Part shown: piece after piece, positions 33,634 through 43,031 of the stretch
Numbering within the stretch: the first letter of the stretch is position 1
How the letters are laid out: each line of letters opens with the position of its first letter
Origin: Clostridiales bacterium
Lineage (GTDB): Bacteria; Bacillota; Clostridia; Christensenellales; Pumilibacteraceae
Direction of reading: 5' to 3'
Length of the DNA stretch: 44,337 nucleotides
Assembly (NCBI GenBank): GCA_015055625.1
Contig: SVHU01000021.1
Coordinates: 1-44,337 of the forward strand
Program-made: the position numbers and the translations under genes
The notes under the pieces: model-generated
The model's input: only the letters and a program-made list of their open reading frames with translations
Database searches by the model: none
Told to the model about the DNA's origin: nothing

Positions 33634-35058
33634 ATGAATTATAAAAAAATCATACAAAAACCCCGAAAAACGGTGAGGCTTAATTCTTTTTTTAAGGGAG
33701 TAGATAGCATAAACGACGATATGGTAGCAAACCTTAATAGCGCAAAAGAATGTTATAATTTCGACTCATCCACAGGCGCGCTTACACCGCTAACCGGCTT
33801 TGCTGAGGTTTTCTTAAAACCTTTTACTGGATATTGGCTGGTAGCTCAAAATTCGGGTTATAGCATGATTGACGGAAGAAAATTTTATTCGGCGGTTTTC
33901 GTGGACGATAAGGGAAAGCTGATGACTTATGATTTTGACGAGAATGGAAACGCGGGCGATCTTTATGAAGTTGGGGACGACGCTTTTCATTTTACGAGTA
34001 AACCTCAAATGATTGAGTATAAGGAAAAAGGCGAGGACGCAATGTTGTTTAGTTCGCCAACGGACGGGCTTGTAACCTGGCGAGGGGGAGCAGAACCTCC
34101 CGAGCAAATAAAGAACGCGCCACTTATTACGTCTATGGCAAAGCACAGCGAGCGCTTGTTCGTAACGGTTGCAGGACGAACGGATAAGGTGTGGTTTTCG
34201 GACGTTTTAGATCCCACTAATTGGAACGTGTCGTTGCAAGACGCAGGCTATATCGGGTTTAGCGACGAGAGGGGTGAATGTGAGAAAGTGTTAGCTTTTG
34301 GCGGATACGTATACGTGTTTCGCGCATACGGCATAAGTAGAATTACTGCTTATGGCGATCAGGCTGAGTTTGTCGTAGAGCACGTGTTTTCGTCGGGTTC
34401 GCGCATTTGTCCTTCTTCCGTAACTCTATGCGCTAATCGTGTAATCTTTGCCTCTGACGACGGGCTTTTTAGTTTTAACGGAAGTAGCGTAACTAAAATA
34501 ATGCCTTTGCTTTCGCCGTTACTAAAGTTTGGCAAAAACACAACAACGGCGTTTTATAAGGGCAAGTTTTATCTTGCAACCGAGATGCTAACCGAGGGAA
34601 AGATCGGGTGTGAAAACGGTCAGTATAAAAACAACGTTATGATAGTTTACGATTTGTATACCGACAAGTACTATTTGTATCGCGGTATTGACGTAAGAGG
34701 AATTTTTCCATTGCTTGGCGTTGGCAAGGTTTATATTGTCGTGGGAAACACTCTAAAGCTTTGCGAAATGAATTATTCTAACGTGTTTGACGGTGAGATT
34801 TTAGAGCGCAAGTGGCGGTCGCCCGTAAGCGATTTTGGCAACAGCGAAAAAAAGACGTTGAAGGAATTGTCAGTATGTACCGACTACGATATTACCGTAA
34901 GAGTTTACTCTGACGACGAGGTTATCGAGCGCAAAGTTGCGGGCAAGAGCGGACGTTCGGTTGTTCCAATCAATCTTACCTCATACACCTTTTGCATAGA
35001 GTTTGTAAGCAACGATTATAGCTGTCGAATAGCCTCTCCGACGCTAATTTATTACTAG
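33634..35058 (+). CDS. Beta-propeller tail hub/stabilisation protein (gp10-like)
   Basis: The ATG at 33634 follows CGGAGGTG; the longer frame to 33550 lies inside the adaptor gene. The 474-residue protein consists of repeated beta blades (RKFYSAVFVDDKGKLMTYDF, RLFVTVAGRTDKVWFSDVLD, VYVFRAYGISRITAYGD, NRVIFASDDGLFSFNGS), with the PTNW and GLFSF patterns of podovirus tail stabilisation/hub proteins such as P22 gp10. It would extend the portal-adaptor assembly into a short tail. Confidence 0.72.
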   Translation: MNYKKIIQKPRKTVRLNSFFKGVDSINDDMVANLNSAKECYNFDSSTGALTPLTGFAEVFLKPFTGYWLVAQNSGYSMIDGRKFYSAVFVDDKGKLMTYDFDENGNAGDLYEVGDDAFHFTSKPQMIEYKEKGEDAMLFSSPTDGLVTWRGGAEPPEQIKNAPLITSMAKHSERLFVTVAGRTDKVWFSDVLDPTNWNVSLQDAGYIGFSDERGECEKVLAFGGYVYVFRAYGISRITAYGDQAEFVVEHVFSSGSRICPSSVTLCANRVIFASDDGLFSFNGSSVTKIMPLLSPLLKFGKNTTTAFYKGKFYLATEMLTEGKIGCENGQYKNNVMIVYDLYTDKYYLYRGIDVRGIFPLLGVGKVYIVVGNTLKLCEMNYSNVFDGEILERKWRSPVSDFGNSEKKTLKELSVCTDYDITVRVYSDDEVIERKVAGKSGRSVVPINLTSYTFCIEFVSNDYSCRIASPTLIYY

Positions 35059-35070
35059 GAGGAAACGCGT

Positions 35071-35334
35071 ATGTGGGAAGAAATAATCAAGCTTGCCGTA
35101 AGCAACGGAATATTTGCGGTTTTGTTTTGCTCTTTGCTGATTTATCAGCTTAAAGATTCGGCAAAACGCGAGCAAAAATACCAGCAAACAATAGACGGAT
35201 TGGTAGATAAGTTCGACATTATGTACGAGATAAAGGAAGACAACGAACAGCTAAAAAAAGACAATATGCAAATAATTTCCGATAACGCGGATATAAAGCG
35301 TATGCTTAATAGCACGGATAAAAAACGAGAATAG
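35071..35334 (+). CDS. BhlA/UviB-type holin-like protein
   Basis: The 87-residue protein behind AGGAGG has one membrane helix (SNGIFAVLFCSLLIYQL) preceded by WEEIIKLA and followed by KREQKYQQTIDGL, the BhlA/UviB holin-like layout, then a charged coiled tail. Members permeabilise the membrane for release of phage or bacteriocin. Confidence 0.8.
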   Translation: MWEEIIKLAVSNGIFAVLFCSLLIYQLKDSAKREQKYQQTIDGLVDKFDIMYEIKEDNEQLKKDNMQIISDNADIKRMLNSTDKKRE

Positions 35335-35431
35335 GATGTAACAAAAATTAAATACGTATCGGCTTTTTCGTGTAAATTTGTGCATTTTTCATAGAAAAGG
35401 TAGAGCGTAAAAACAAAAAAAGGAGATAAAT

Positions 35432-35530
35432 ATGAATAGAAGAATGAGAATAAAACGAATTAAAATGATGCGTAGCATACTTTTTGCTAAGCGTTATAAC
35501 TTTTATAAAAATAAGGAGAAATCAGTATGA
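35432..35530 (+). CDS. Very basic 32-residue peptide
   Basis: An AGGAG site lies six bases before the ATG. The peptide begins MNRRMRIKRIKMMRSILFAK and holds six Arg and six Lys against one Glu. Its TGA overlaps the next start as ATGA, which supports real, coupled translation. It could be a DNA-binding or membrane-active peptide, or simply a leader for the next gene. I know no family for it. Confidence 0.55.
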   Translation: MNRRMRIKRIKMMRSILFAKRYNFYKNKEKSV

Positions 35531-36564
35531 TAGATTATAAAAAAATTAAAGGTCAGCTTGACGATGTCTTGAATGACGATAAGGACGAAAAAGAGGAAAA
35601 TCAAGAAGGGAGTGCAATGGTAAAAGAGAGTAAACCTCTCGCTTCAGCGCCCACAAAAACAGTGGTGTACGACGAGCTTCCTTCTGTTACGGTAACGTAT
35701 CCCGACAAACCCAATATAGAGCTTCCCTCGTATGAGAAAATCGAATACACGCCAAAGACTGACGAGGAAATAGAAAAGATTGCAACGGAAGATCTTGAAG
35801 GGTACAAAACTAAGGCTTTAGAGAGTTTTGATAAAAACCTAGAGGCGACCAAGCAACAAAAGGAGCAGGAAAAAGTTTTGGAAAACACTAAAAAGACGCA
35901 AAATGAGGCTAAGGTTGACAAGACTTACGAAGAGGCGGAAAAAGAGATTGGAAACAATATGCTAAAGCAAGGAATGACCAACTCATCTACTGCAACTTTG
36001 CTCAAAGAGAAAAACGATAGCGACAAGGCGGATGCGCTGAAAAAGGTTGCTCAAAACTATTCTAACGCGATTGCTCAAATAGATAACGAAATTGCAAAAG
36101 CGGAAGCCAAGCGCCAGCAGGCTATCAATAATTTCAATGTAACGTATGCGTTAAAATATGCCGAGCGCGTTGATAAATTAAAGAAAGAACGTGAAAACGC
36201 TGTCGAAGACGCGCTAAAGTACAATAACGAGCTAGAAAGACTAGAGTTTAAAGATAAGGTGGAAAAAGAAAAAACCGAGTCGAAACTTTACAGCGAAGCG
36301 CTTGACCAATTCCAAACGGAACAGGTTATCGAAAATAAGGCGCAGTACGAGGTTGCTAATTCTTACAACTACCGCATCTATACAATTTTGCGTAAACAGC
36401 TTGCAGGAATGAGCAAAGAGGATGCGTATAATGCCGTTAGAAACGATCCTACATACGCCGAAAATCTTACCACCAGCTACTATTTACAGCTTGTGGACGA
36501 GTTTGGAAGAGATTTGTGGGTGCCTAACGATCGTGAGTACGGAGTGAACCTCGATGAAAAATAA
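35527..36564 (+). CDS. Long coiled-coil phage protein, ejection-protein-like
   Basis: The 345-residue Lys/Glu-rich protein is almost wholly helical between residues 70 and 265 (EGYKTKALESFDKNLEATKQ; ERVDKLKKERENAVEDALKY). No membrane segment is seen. It sits after the tail genes, where P22-type phages encode internal ejection proteins, so that role is plausible but unproven. It overlaps both neighbours by a few bases (35527-35530 and 36554-36564). Confidence 0.55.
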   Translation: MIDYKKIKGQLDDVLNDDKDEKEENQEGSAMVKESKPLASAPTKTVVYDELPSVTVTYPDKPNIELPSYEKIEYTPKTDEEIEKIATEDLEGYKTKALESFDKNLEATKQQKEQEKVLENTKKTQNEAKVDKTYEEAEKEIGNNMLKQGMTNSSTATLLKEKNDSDKADALKKVAQNYSNAIAQIDNEIAKAEAKRQQAINNFNVTYALKYAERVDKLKKERENAVEDALKYNNELERLEFKDKVEKEKTESKLYSEALDQFQTEQVIENKAQYEVANSYNYRIYTILRKQLAGMSKEDAYNAVRNDPTYAENLTTSYYLQLVDEFGRDLWVPNDREYGVNLDEK

Positions 36565-36844
36565 ACTCAAAACCAAGTCGTTTTGGGTGGGAATTGCAGG
36601 CGCAGTAGTGCTGATTTTACAAACGCTAGGGCTAAAGATAAACGCCCCTGTCGTTAACGAAGTAATATCTTCGCTTTGCGCCATAGCAATCCTGTTTGGC
36701 GTAATGGTTGACGATACGAAAAAGACCGATTTAGAGTCAAACGTATCCGACAAAACGCAACAAAATCTACAAAACGAAGAACAAAAAACCTCGCTTTCCG
36801 ATACCGAAGAATCGGCTGGCGAACAAAATAAAAATAAGGAGTAA
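36554..36844 (+). CDS. Phi-LC3-type phage holin
   Basis: The 96-residue protein begins KNKLKTKSFWVGIAGAVVLI and has a second hydrophobic stretch ending AIAILFGVMVDDTKK, the pattern of the LL-H/phi-LC3 holin family, with a Gln/Glu/Ser-rich tail. It is the second holin-like gene in 1.5 kb and is the last gene before the Rhs protein. I find no endolysin in the window to go with it. Confidence 0.82.
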   Translation: MKNKLKTKSFWVGIAGAVVLILQTLGLKINAPVVNEVISSLCAIAILFGVMVDDTKKTDLESNVSDKTQQNLQNEEQKTSLSDTEESAGEQNKNKE

Positions 36845-36936
36845 GCAAAATATGAAACATCAAAATTTAGCGGTAGCGGAAACCGAAAATTCCGCAAACA
36901 AAAAAATAAAAAATTCATGCCAAGGAGGATATAAAA

Positions 36937-39900
36937 ATGGCAATCAACATTAATAAAGAGAAGTTTTCAGATGCGTCAATAGAGCAGGATTTAGGAAGAT
37001 CCGGCAAGGCGCTTGTAGACCTATTTAACGGTAATTTAACTTTTATCCACACGGACGTTCAGTTTAATTATGGCAATCCAATAATCAGCGTAGGGCACGT
37101 ATACAGCGCAAAGTCGCAAACAAACGGCGCCTACGGCAACAACTGGTCGCTTAACTGTGATGAGAAAGTAGAAATTGAAAGCGACGGTAGCTATCTTAAG
37201 CACATCGACGCAAGCGGAAGCACAGTGTATTATTATATAATAAAAACAGAGGTAAAAAATAATTACAAATCATTTGACGCAGAAATAGAAAATGCAGAAA
37301 AATTATATTTGCTTCCTAATGGTTCAAATGGATTTTATAAGAAGAATAATAATTATATAATGTATGACGGTAATGGTAATCGTAAATATTTTACAGTATC
37401 TAATAACGTAGGATATTTATCTAAGATAGAAACTGTTGACGGTAACGATTTAACGTATACAAGGAATGAAAATAATTGCGTTACGCGAATTTCAGACAAC
37501 TATGGAAGATATGTAAATTTTACATATTCGAATGGTATGCTTTCAATTATTGAAGATAGTGCTGGTCGAAAAAAGACGTATACGTATAATGAAAATAATC
37601 TAATTTCTATAGATTATTTGTTTGAAGATAATACTACTGAAAATTGTCTTAAATTTGAATATAATTCCAACAATCTAATAACAAGAGTAATAGGGGAAAA
37701 TGGTATTTCATACTTATATGAATATCTTGAAAGCGGAAGAGTAAGTAATGTTACAAGACAAAGTGCTTATGAGCAAATCGGATATAATGCAGTAATTGCG
37801 TTAAGCGAAGGAACGTATAACAGTTTTGAGTCTTGGGCTATTTCATACAACTTAGACGGGTGTGGAGTAGAAGAAAATAAAGAATACGACGCGAAAGATT
37901 TTGCACCAGATTATATTAATACAAAAGTGACGACAAACCTTGATACTGTTTATTATTATGCTTTCAAAAGCGAAAATGGGGTTTATTACTATAATTCTTT
38001 ATTTTATGAAGGGAATAAGAATAAAATAGGTGTAGCAAAGGACGAAATGAGTATACGAACGTCACAAAGTGGAGAAAGAATACTAGTATCTACAGCAAAG
38101 GATAACTTGTTAAAAAATCCTAATTTTGACAATACGGTAGGAACAGGAAATCGCCCTATGGACTGGCAAGGTTTTTATACAGGTACAACAGAAAACTATA
38201 TATCTTACGATGCGATGGATAATACAAATTCTTTATTAATATCCGCGGACGGAAGAGAACATAATATTTATCAAAAAATAAATAATGAGATTGAAACTAA
38301 TAATTTAGGCGAAGAGTATAATAGCTTAAATGGTGGAATATATACTCTATGTGCTTGGGTAAAAGGTGGTAGAGAATCAACAAAAAAAGAATTCGCATTA
38401 AAAGTAAAATATTATAACTGTTCAGAAGAAGTTATTTTATTATCAAGAAATGAGAATATAGCAAGATTAAACGTTGAGAATAGTTGGGTATGTGTTTTTA
38501 GGAGCGTATTTATTCCTGGTATTAAAACAGATTCAAACGGAGTTAATCAAAAAATAGAATCAATTAAAGTTTGCGTGAATTTTAGTAGTACATATACAGG
38601 TGTAGATAAGGATTTATTAATAGATCGAGTTTTGTTAAATTGTGGTAGACTAAATATAATAAAGCAAGAGCCTAGTATAGTGTGTAAAACATCAACTGGT
38701 GAATTAATTTATAAATTTGATGATGTAGATTATTCAAATACAGATATGGCAACGTGGTTGCAACAACAAATGTTTAATAGTGCAAATTTTACTGTATCTA
38801 AAATTAAATTTTTAGACGGCAACCAATTTGATATAAAAGATGTGAGAGTGGTTTATAATGGAGGTAAAATTTTTGAAAATTCGGATTTTGTGTCAAAAAC
38901 AGAAAACGATTCTAAAAGTGATCCTATTAGGCAATATGTCTGGAATAGGTCAAATAATAAAGATAATATAAGTCAAGCATTTCAAATTTTGTCGGAATAC
39001 GATATGCATCATAGACTAACAAAACAGACAGATTATAGAGATATAAATCAGGAAATAACGTATTCTGAGAATAATCAAATACCTGAAACGATAACTGCTA
39101 AAATATATTATAACGATTCATATAAAATGCAAAAATCAATAACAAAGACAAACAACGGATATGCGGTAGAAATAGAAACGGATGAGCTTGGACAAACTAC
39201 ACGTTACGTGTATAATACAGGTACAGATACACCGTTTGCAAAAGATAAATTGTATATGGTAATTTATCCCGATCAGTCTTATTGTAGATATGAATATGAT
39301 AATATAAATAGAATTTCTAAAATAGCAACAGGAACAAAAAGTGTGGATGAAAATAATAATGACGTATTTATTGACGAACATTATTATATTTATGAATACA
39401 CTCTTGGATTATTAACAAAAGTAACAACAGATACAAGTGACGTTTATACTTATTATTATAATGGCTTGAATCAAATTCTAAAAATACAACGTAATGACGA
39501 AGAGTTAGTAAGTTATTCTTATCACGTAACATACGGAGAAAATTACGAAAATTATCAAAACACAATCAAATACGGCAAAACGTATAGAACGTATTTTAAT
39601 AAATATAATCAGCCTATAAGGGTTTGCACGTACGATATGGAAAATCAAGAACAAGAAACAATTCTTACGGAAATGACGTATAACGACAATACAAAAGATT
39701 GTAAGCAAGTTACAGATACGGTTCAAAGTACAATTTTATCAGGAAATACTACTTGGACAGTGGATTCTTCTAGAGATAAAAATAGCATAGAAGCAAATGG
39801 TGTAATTAATTATAAATACAAAGACCGTTTACAATCTAATAAGCTTATGGAATCAGAACGAGAAACCGAAAATGCAACTTTATATACAAAGTATAATTAT

Positions 39901-41808
39901 GCGAAGCACGAAACAAAAGGATTATATCCAGATAACCGCCTAAGTGGATTTGAATTAAAAGGAAAAACAAAAGTTACAACAAGAAATAACGTTACAAACG
40001 AAGAAAGTGTAACAAACGGACTAAGTTATTTGGGTAAGCTTACTTATACGTATAATCTATTACAACAGCAAACTTCAGACGTAATGCAGTTGGATGAAAA
40101 TGCAGGATATCATAACGTATATAGAACAAATAGAACGTTTAAGAATATGAATGGATATACGTCTAACGTTATAACTGGGTGGAATAATTATGCGACACCT
40201 AAAAATAGTTATAACGCAACTGCTTTTGAAAATTCGTATACTTATGATACTGCAGGTAATATAATTTCAAATTTCAGAAAAGACAACTTAATGGAAGTTA
40301 ACGGTAGTGTAATAAATAGAAGATTAAGATATAATTATAAGTATGATGGTGTAGGTAAGCTAATAAGAGAAGACGATCCTTATTTTAATGAAAGCATAAC
40401 TTACGAATATGACACTCGCGGTAATATAATAAAGAAGCGTGTTTATCCATATAGTAACAATGGAGAATTGCAAGGAACACCGGTAGAAACGGTATATACG
40501 TACGACAATAAAAACAGAATGCTTACAATAGGAGATTTTGAATGTGCATACGATGAATACGGAAGACCTAGTAAGATAGATTATCTGTATAATATACGAT
40601 GGGACGGAAACCGAATGATAAAATGTTCAAACAAAAGCTTTGCTTATGACAACAGAGGATATATGGTAAAAGCCAGATATGGTGGAGTGATACAAAACTT
40701 TACGTATGACTTAAATGGAAATTTAGTAGAAGAAAAAATAAACGATAATAGTAGTATAGAAACGGTAACTTATTTTTATAACGATAGAAACGAAGTATTA
40801 GGATTTACGTTAAAGAAGATAACAAGCACAACGAATAGTGAAACAAATGAAACGGTAACAACGGAAGAAGATTATCCATACTATTACATAAAAGATATGC
40901 AGGGAAATGTGTGTCATATAGTGGACAAGGATAGTAAAATTGTGGTATCATATTACTACGATGCTTGGGGAAGAATGTTTCCTGAAAGCAACAGCGAGTA
41001 TGAAATAGATTTAGGAAATGGCAGAGAATATAATGCAAATCATATATCTAGTTTCAATAGATTTCATTATCGCAGTTATTTCTTAGATTATGATACAGGG
41101 CTATATTATCTAAAATCTCGTTTTTATGATCCGTATATTCATAGATTTATTTCACCCGATGAAGCAAAGTACCTAGACGTACAAACACCATACGGAACAA
41201 ATCTATATGCATATTGTAATAACAATCCAGTAATGATTGTTGATCCTAGTGGGCATTTTGGGATAGTGGCAACTTTGTTAATTGCAACAGGTATAGGTTT
41301 GGCTCTAGGTTTTGGTATGGAGGTTGCAACCCAAGTTTACAATAATGGAGATTGGAACTGGGACGCAAGCACGTGGAATTGGTGGGAGATTGGAAGGTCT
41401 TCACTTATAGGTGCAGCCTCAGGTTTTGCATATGGATTAGGAGGGGTTGCAGGTGGTTTGCTAAAAGGATCGTTTCATGCAATAAGCATTGCAGGAAAAG
41501 CATTAACAGTATCTCAATCTGTAGGGTTATTGTTAGGGACTGCTGCAGTTACTAATTTTGCTGCAGGTGTCGCAGGTTATGCAATGTATTCTGCTGCTAA
41601 TGGAATGCAGAACTTTGATATCGTAACAGGGGTTTCAGAAGGAATTGAACAACTTGGTAAAGGATTATTATCTTTTTTTACTGCAATAATGTTTGTTGGA
41701 GTTGGAGCATGGAATGTTGGAGTCGGAGCAAAGAATACATTTGGATCAATTGTGGGGCGATCAATTAGTAGATTTATAGAGAATTGCATATTTGATAATA
41801 TAATCTAA
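36937..41808 (+). CDS. Rhs/YD-repeat polymorphic toxin
   Basis: AGGAGG fixes the start. The 1623-residue protein opens with GKALVDLFNGNLTFIHTDV, typical of Gram-positive Rhs proteins, and has no signal peptide, PAAR or LXG domain. A long YD-repeat shell follows (YTRNENNCVTRISDNYGRYV, YEYDTRGNIIKKRVYPYS, YTYDNKNRMLTI). The Rhs core motif ends it: FHYRSYFLDYDTGLYYLKSR, FYDPYIHRFISPDE, NLYAYCNNNPVMIVDPSG near residue 1438. The last 180 residues are Gly/Ala-rich and hydrophobic (ATGIGLALGFGMEVA, GAASGFAYGLGGVAGG), so the tip may act on membranes. After about 37.2 kb the DNA turns clearly more AT-rich than the virion genes. Confidence 0.9.
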   Translation: MAININKEKFSDASIEQDLGRSGKALVDLFNGNLTFIHTDVQFNYGNPIISVGHVYSAKSQTNGAYGNNWSLNCDEKVEIESDGSYLKHIDASGSTVYYYIIKTEVKNNYKSFDAEIENAEKLYLLPNGSNGFYKKNNNYIMYDGNGNRKYFTVSNNVGYLSKIETVDGNDLTYTRNENNCVTRISDNYGRYVNFTYSNGMLSIIEDSAGRKKTYTYNENNLISIDYLFEDNTTENCLKFEYNSNNLITRVIGENGISYLYEYLESGRVSNVTRQSAYEQIGYNAVIALSEGTYNSFESWAISYNLDGCGVEENKEYDAKDFAPDYINTKVTTNLDTVYYYAFKSENGVYYYNSLFYEGNKNKIGVAKDEMSIRTSQSGERILVSTAKDNLLKNPNFDNTVGTGNRPMDWQGFYTGTTENYISYDAMDNTNSLLISADGREHNIYQKINNEIETNNLGEEYNSLNGGIYTLCAWVKGGRESTKKEFALKVKYYNCSEEVILLSRNENIARLNVENSWVCVFRSVFIPGIKTDSNGVNQKIESIKVCVNFSSTYTGVDKDLLIDRVLLNCGRLNIIKQEPSIVCKTSTGELIYKFDDVDYSNTDMATWLQQQMFNSANFTVSKIKFLDGNQFDIKDVRVVYNGGKIFENSDFVSKTENDSKSDPIRQYVWNRSNNKDNISQAFQILSEYDMHHRLTKQTDYRDINQEITYSENNQIPETITAKIYYNDSYKMQKSITKTNNGYAVEIETDELGQTTRYVYNTGTDTPFAKDKLYMVIYPDQSYCRYEYDNINRISKIATGTKSVDENNNDVFIDEHYYIYEYTLGLLTKVTTDTSDVYTYYYNGLNQILKIQRNDEELVSYSYHVTYGENYENYQNTIKYGKTYRTYFNKYNQPIRVCTYDMENQEQETILTEMTYNDNTKDCKQVTDTVQSTILSGNTTWTVDSSRDKNSIEANGVINYKYKDRLQSNKLMESERETENATLYTKYNYAKHETKGLYPDNRLSGFELKGKTKVTTRNNVTNEESVTNGLSYLGKLTYTYNLLQQQTSDVMQLDENAGYHNVYRTNRTFKNMNGYTSNVITGWNNYATPKNSYNATAFENSYTYDTAGNIISNFRKDNLMEVNGSVINRRLRYNYKYDGVGKLIREDDPYFNESITYEYDTRGNIIKKRVYPYSNNGELQGTPVETVYTYDNKNRMLTIGDFECAYDEYGRPSKIDYLYNIRWDGNRMIKCSNKSFAYDNRGYMVKARYGGVIQNFTYDLNGNLVEEKINDNSSIETVTYFYNDRNEVLGFTLKKITSTTNSETNETVTTEEDYPYYYIKDMQGNVCHIVDKDSKIVVSYYYDAWGRMFPESNSEYEIDLGNGREYNANHISSFNRFHYRSYFLDYDTGLYYLKSRFYDPYIHRFISPDEAKYLDVQTPYGTNLYAYCNNNPVMIVDPSGHFGIVATLLIATGIGLALGFGMEVATQVYNNGDWNWDASTWNWWEIGRSSLIGAASGFAYGLGGVAGGLLKGSFHAISIAGKALTVSQSVGLLLGTAAVTNFAAGVAGYAMYSAANGMQNFDIVTGVSEGIEQLGKGLLSFFTAIMFVGVGAWNVGVGAKNTFGSIVGRSISRFIENCIFDNII

Positions 41809-41821
41809 ATAAGAGGTAATT

Positions 41822-42283
41822 ATGGTAAAAATTAAAATGAATTTATTTGAATCTATTGTTTGTGCAATAATTCTACCCAACGTTGGCTTTATACTTACCA
41901 CCATTTTATTAATTATTTCTTTGATAATTAAGCAGGATTTAATAGTTTATATGGGAATTATTATATCGTATATTATTTGTTTTTTATTGATTATTGTAAG
42001 TATAATTATTTGTTTTTTAGTAAATGAAAAAAGCAAAAAAGAATTCATTTTATGCAATGGAAAAATTATGTTTTTTAATCATACGTATGCAATAACTCAA
42101 ATAAGTTCGTGCGAGTATTATGTGTGTAAATGGTATGCATTGCCTATTGTTTTTATATATAAAAAACAGGCAGGAGGATTAATTGTATTTAGATTCAATA
42201 ATGGCAAGGTAATTCAATTTAAGATATTATATAAAGATTATCTCAAAATAAAGAATGAGATTCGTAATATTGTATTAAAATAA
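41822..42283 (+). CDS. Membrane protein, candidate immunity protein 1
   Basis: The 153-residue protein starts 13 bases after the Rhs gene behind AGAGG. Two long membrane helices (about 9-36 and 40-66) lead to a cytosolic beta-rich part (FILCNGKIMFFNHTYAI, GLIVFRFNNGKVIQFKI). Placement directly after a toxin tip is the rule for Rhs immunity genes; sequence gives no family. The DNA is AT-rich like the Rhs body. Confidence 0.65.
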   Translation: MVKIKMNLFESIVCAIILPNVGFILTTILLIISLIIKQDLIVYMGIIISYIICFLLIIVSIIICFLVNEKSKKEFILCNGKIMFFNHTYAITQISSCEYYVCKWYALPIVFIYKKQAGGLIVFRFNNGKVIQFKILYKDYLKIKNEIRNIVLK

Positions 42284-43024
42284 ATTATATACTACCTTAT
42301 CACACGTTATTACGATCCCGAAGTAGGCAGATTTATTTCCGCCGACGATCCTAGATATCTAGATTTTCAAGTAGCGTATGGCTACAATCGATACGCATAC
42401 TGTAATAACAACCCTGTAATGGGTTATGATCCAGAAGGAACGTGGTGGAATTGGGGTAACTTTTGGAAAATAGTAGCGTCGGTAGCGGTAATAGCAGTAG
42501 CGGTAGCGGCTAGTGTGTGTACGGCAGGAACAGCAGCAGGAGTAATAGTAGCAGGCGCAGCAATAGGAGCAGCAGTAGGCGGTGTTACTAATGGTATTGC
42601 AGAGGGAGTTAAATCCGTCGAAAATGGCGGAGATTTTTGGGACGGCTTTGCAAATGGAATGGTAACAGGTACAGTATCCGGAGCAATTAGCGGAGCAGTT
42701 GCAGCATCACCACTAAACGTAGTGGGGCAAGGTTTAGTAAATATGGCTATATCTGGAGCATCATACGCGATAAATAGTTTAGAAACAAATGATTTTAATT
42801 TCAACGATTTTGCGTCTTCAATGATGATAGGATTCGTTGGTGGTTTGGTTGGAGGAAAAGGTGCATTTTGTTCTAGTGTGAAAAAAACAAGCTTGGAAAA
42901 TTTTATTATTTTCCAAACTGTAAAAAATGGTGCATTTAAAAGTCTTGCTAGACCTATAATAAAATCTGCAGTTTTTAGTACAGGTCTTAGCTGTGGTAAA
43001 GAAATAATATATAGATATATTTAG
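42284..43024 (+). pseudogene. Orphan Rhs C-terminal tip A
   Basis: Straight after the previous stop, and in the same frame, Rhs core sequence begins without a start codon: TRYYDPEVGRFISADDPRYL, YGYNRYAYCNNNPVMGYDPE. The tip that follows is Ala/Gly/Val-rich (VAVAASVCTAGTAAGVIVAG, GFVGGLVGGKG) and ends at 43024 after about 200 residues. The ATG at 42419 has no ribosome site. It is a displaced toxin tip that could become active by recombination onto a full Rhs gene. Confidence 0.8.
42301..42585 (+). repeat. Direct repeat, copy 1 (Rhs tip A)
   Basis: This stretch matches 43774-44058 (offset 1473 bases) with only three mismatches that I can find, all in the DDP-x-YLDFQV-x-YG part. It spans the end of the Rhs core and the start of the tip. 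Confidence 0.85.
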
Positions 43025-43031
43025 AGGTAAA

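Noticed and set aside
36852..36953. 33-codon frame between the phi-LC3 holin and the Rhs gene
   Set aside because: It contains the Rhs ribosome binding site, overlaps the Rhs start and has a low-complexity Asn/Lys composition. It has an AAGGAG upstream, so it cannot be fully excluded.
42419..43024. Free-standing 201-aa protein starting at the ATG in MGYDPEG
   Set aside because: The Rhs core motif continues in frame upstream of this ATG back to 42284 and there is no ribosome site, so it is a fragment of a larger Rhs protein.
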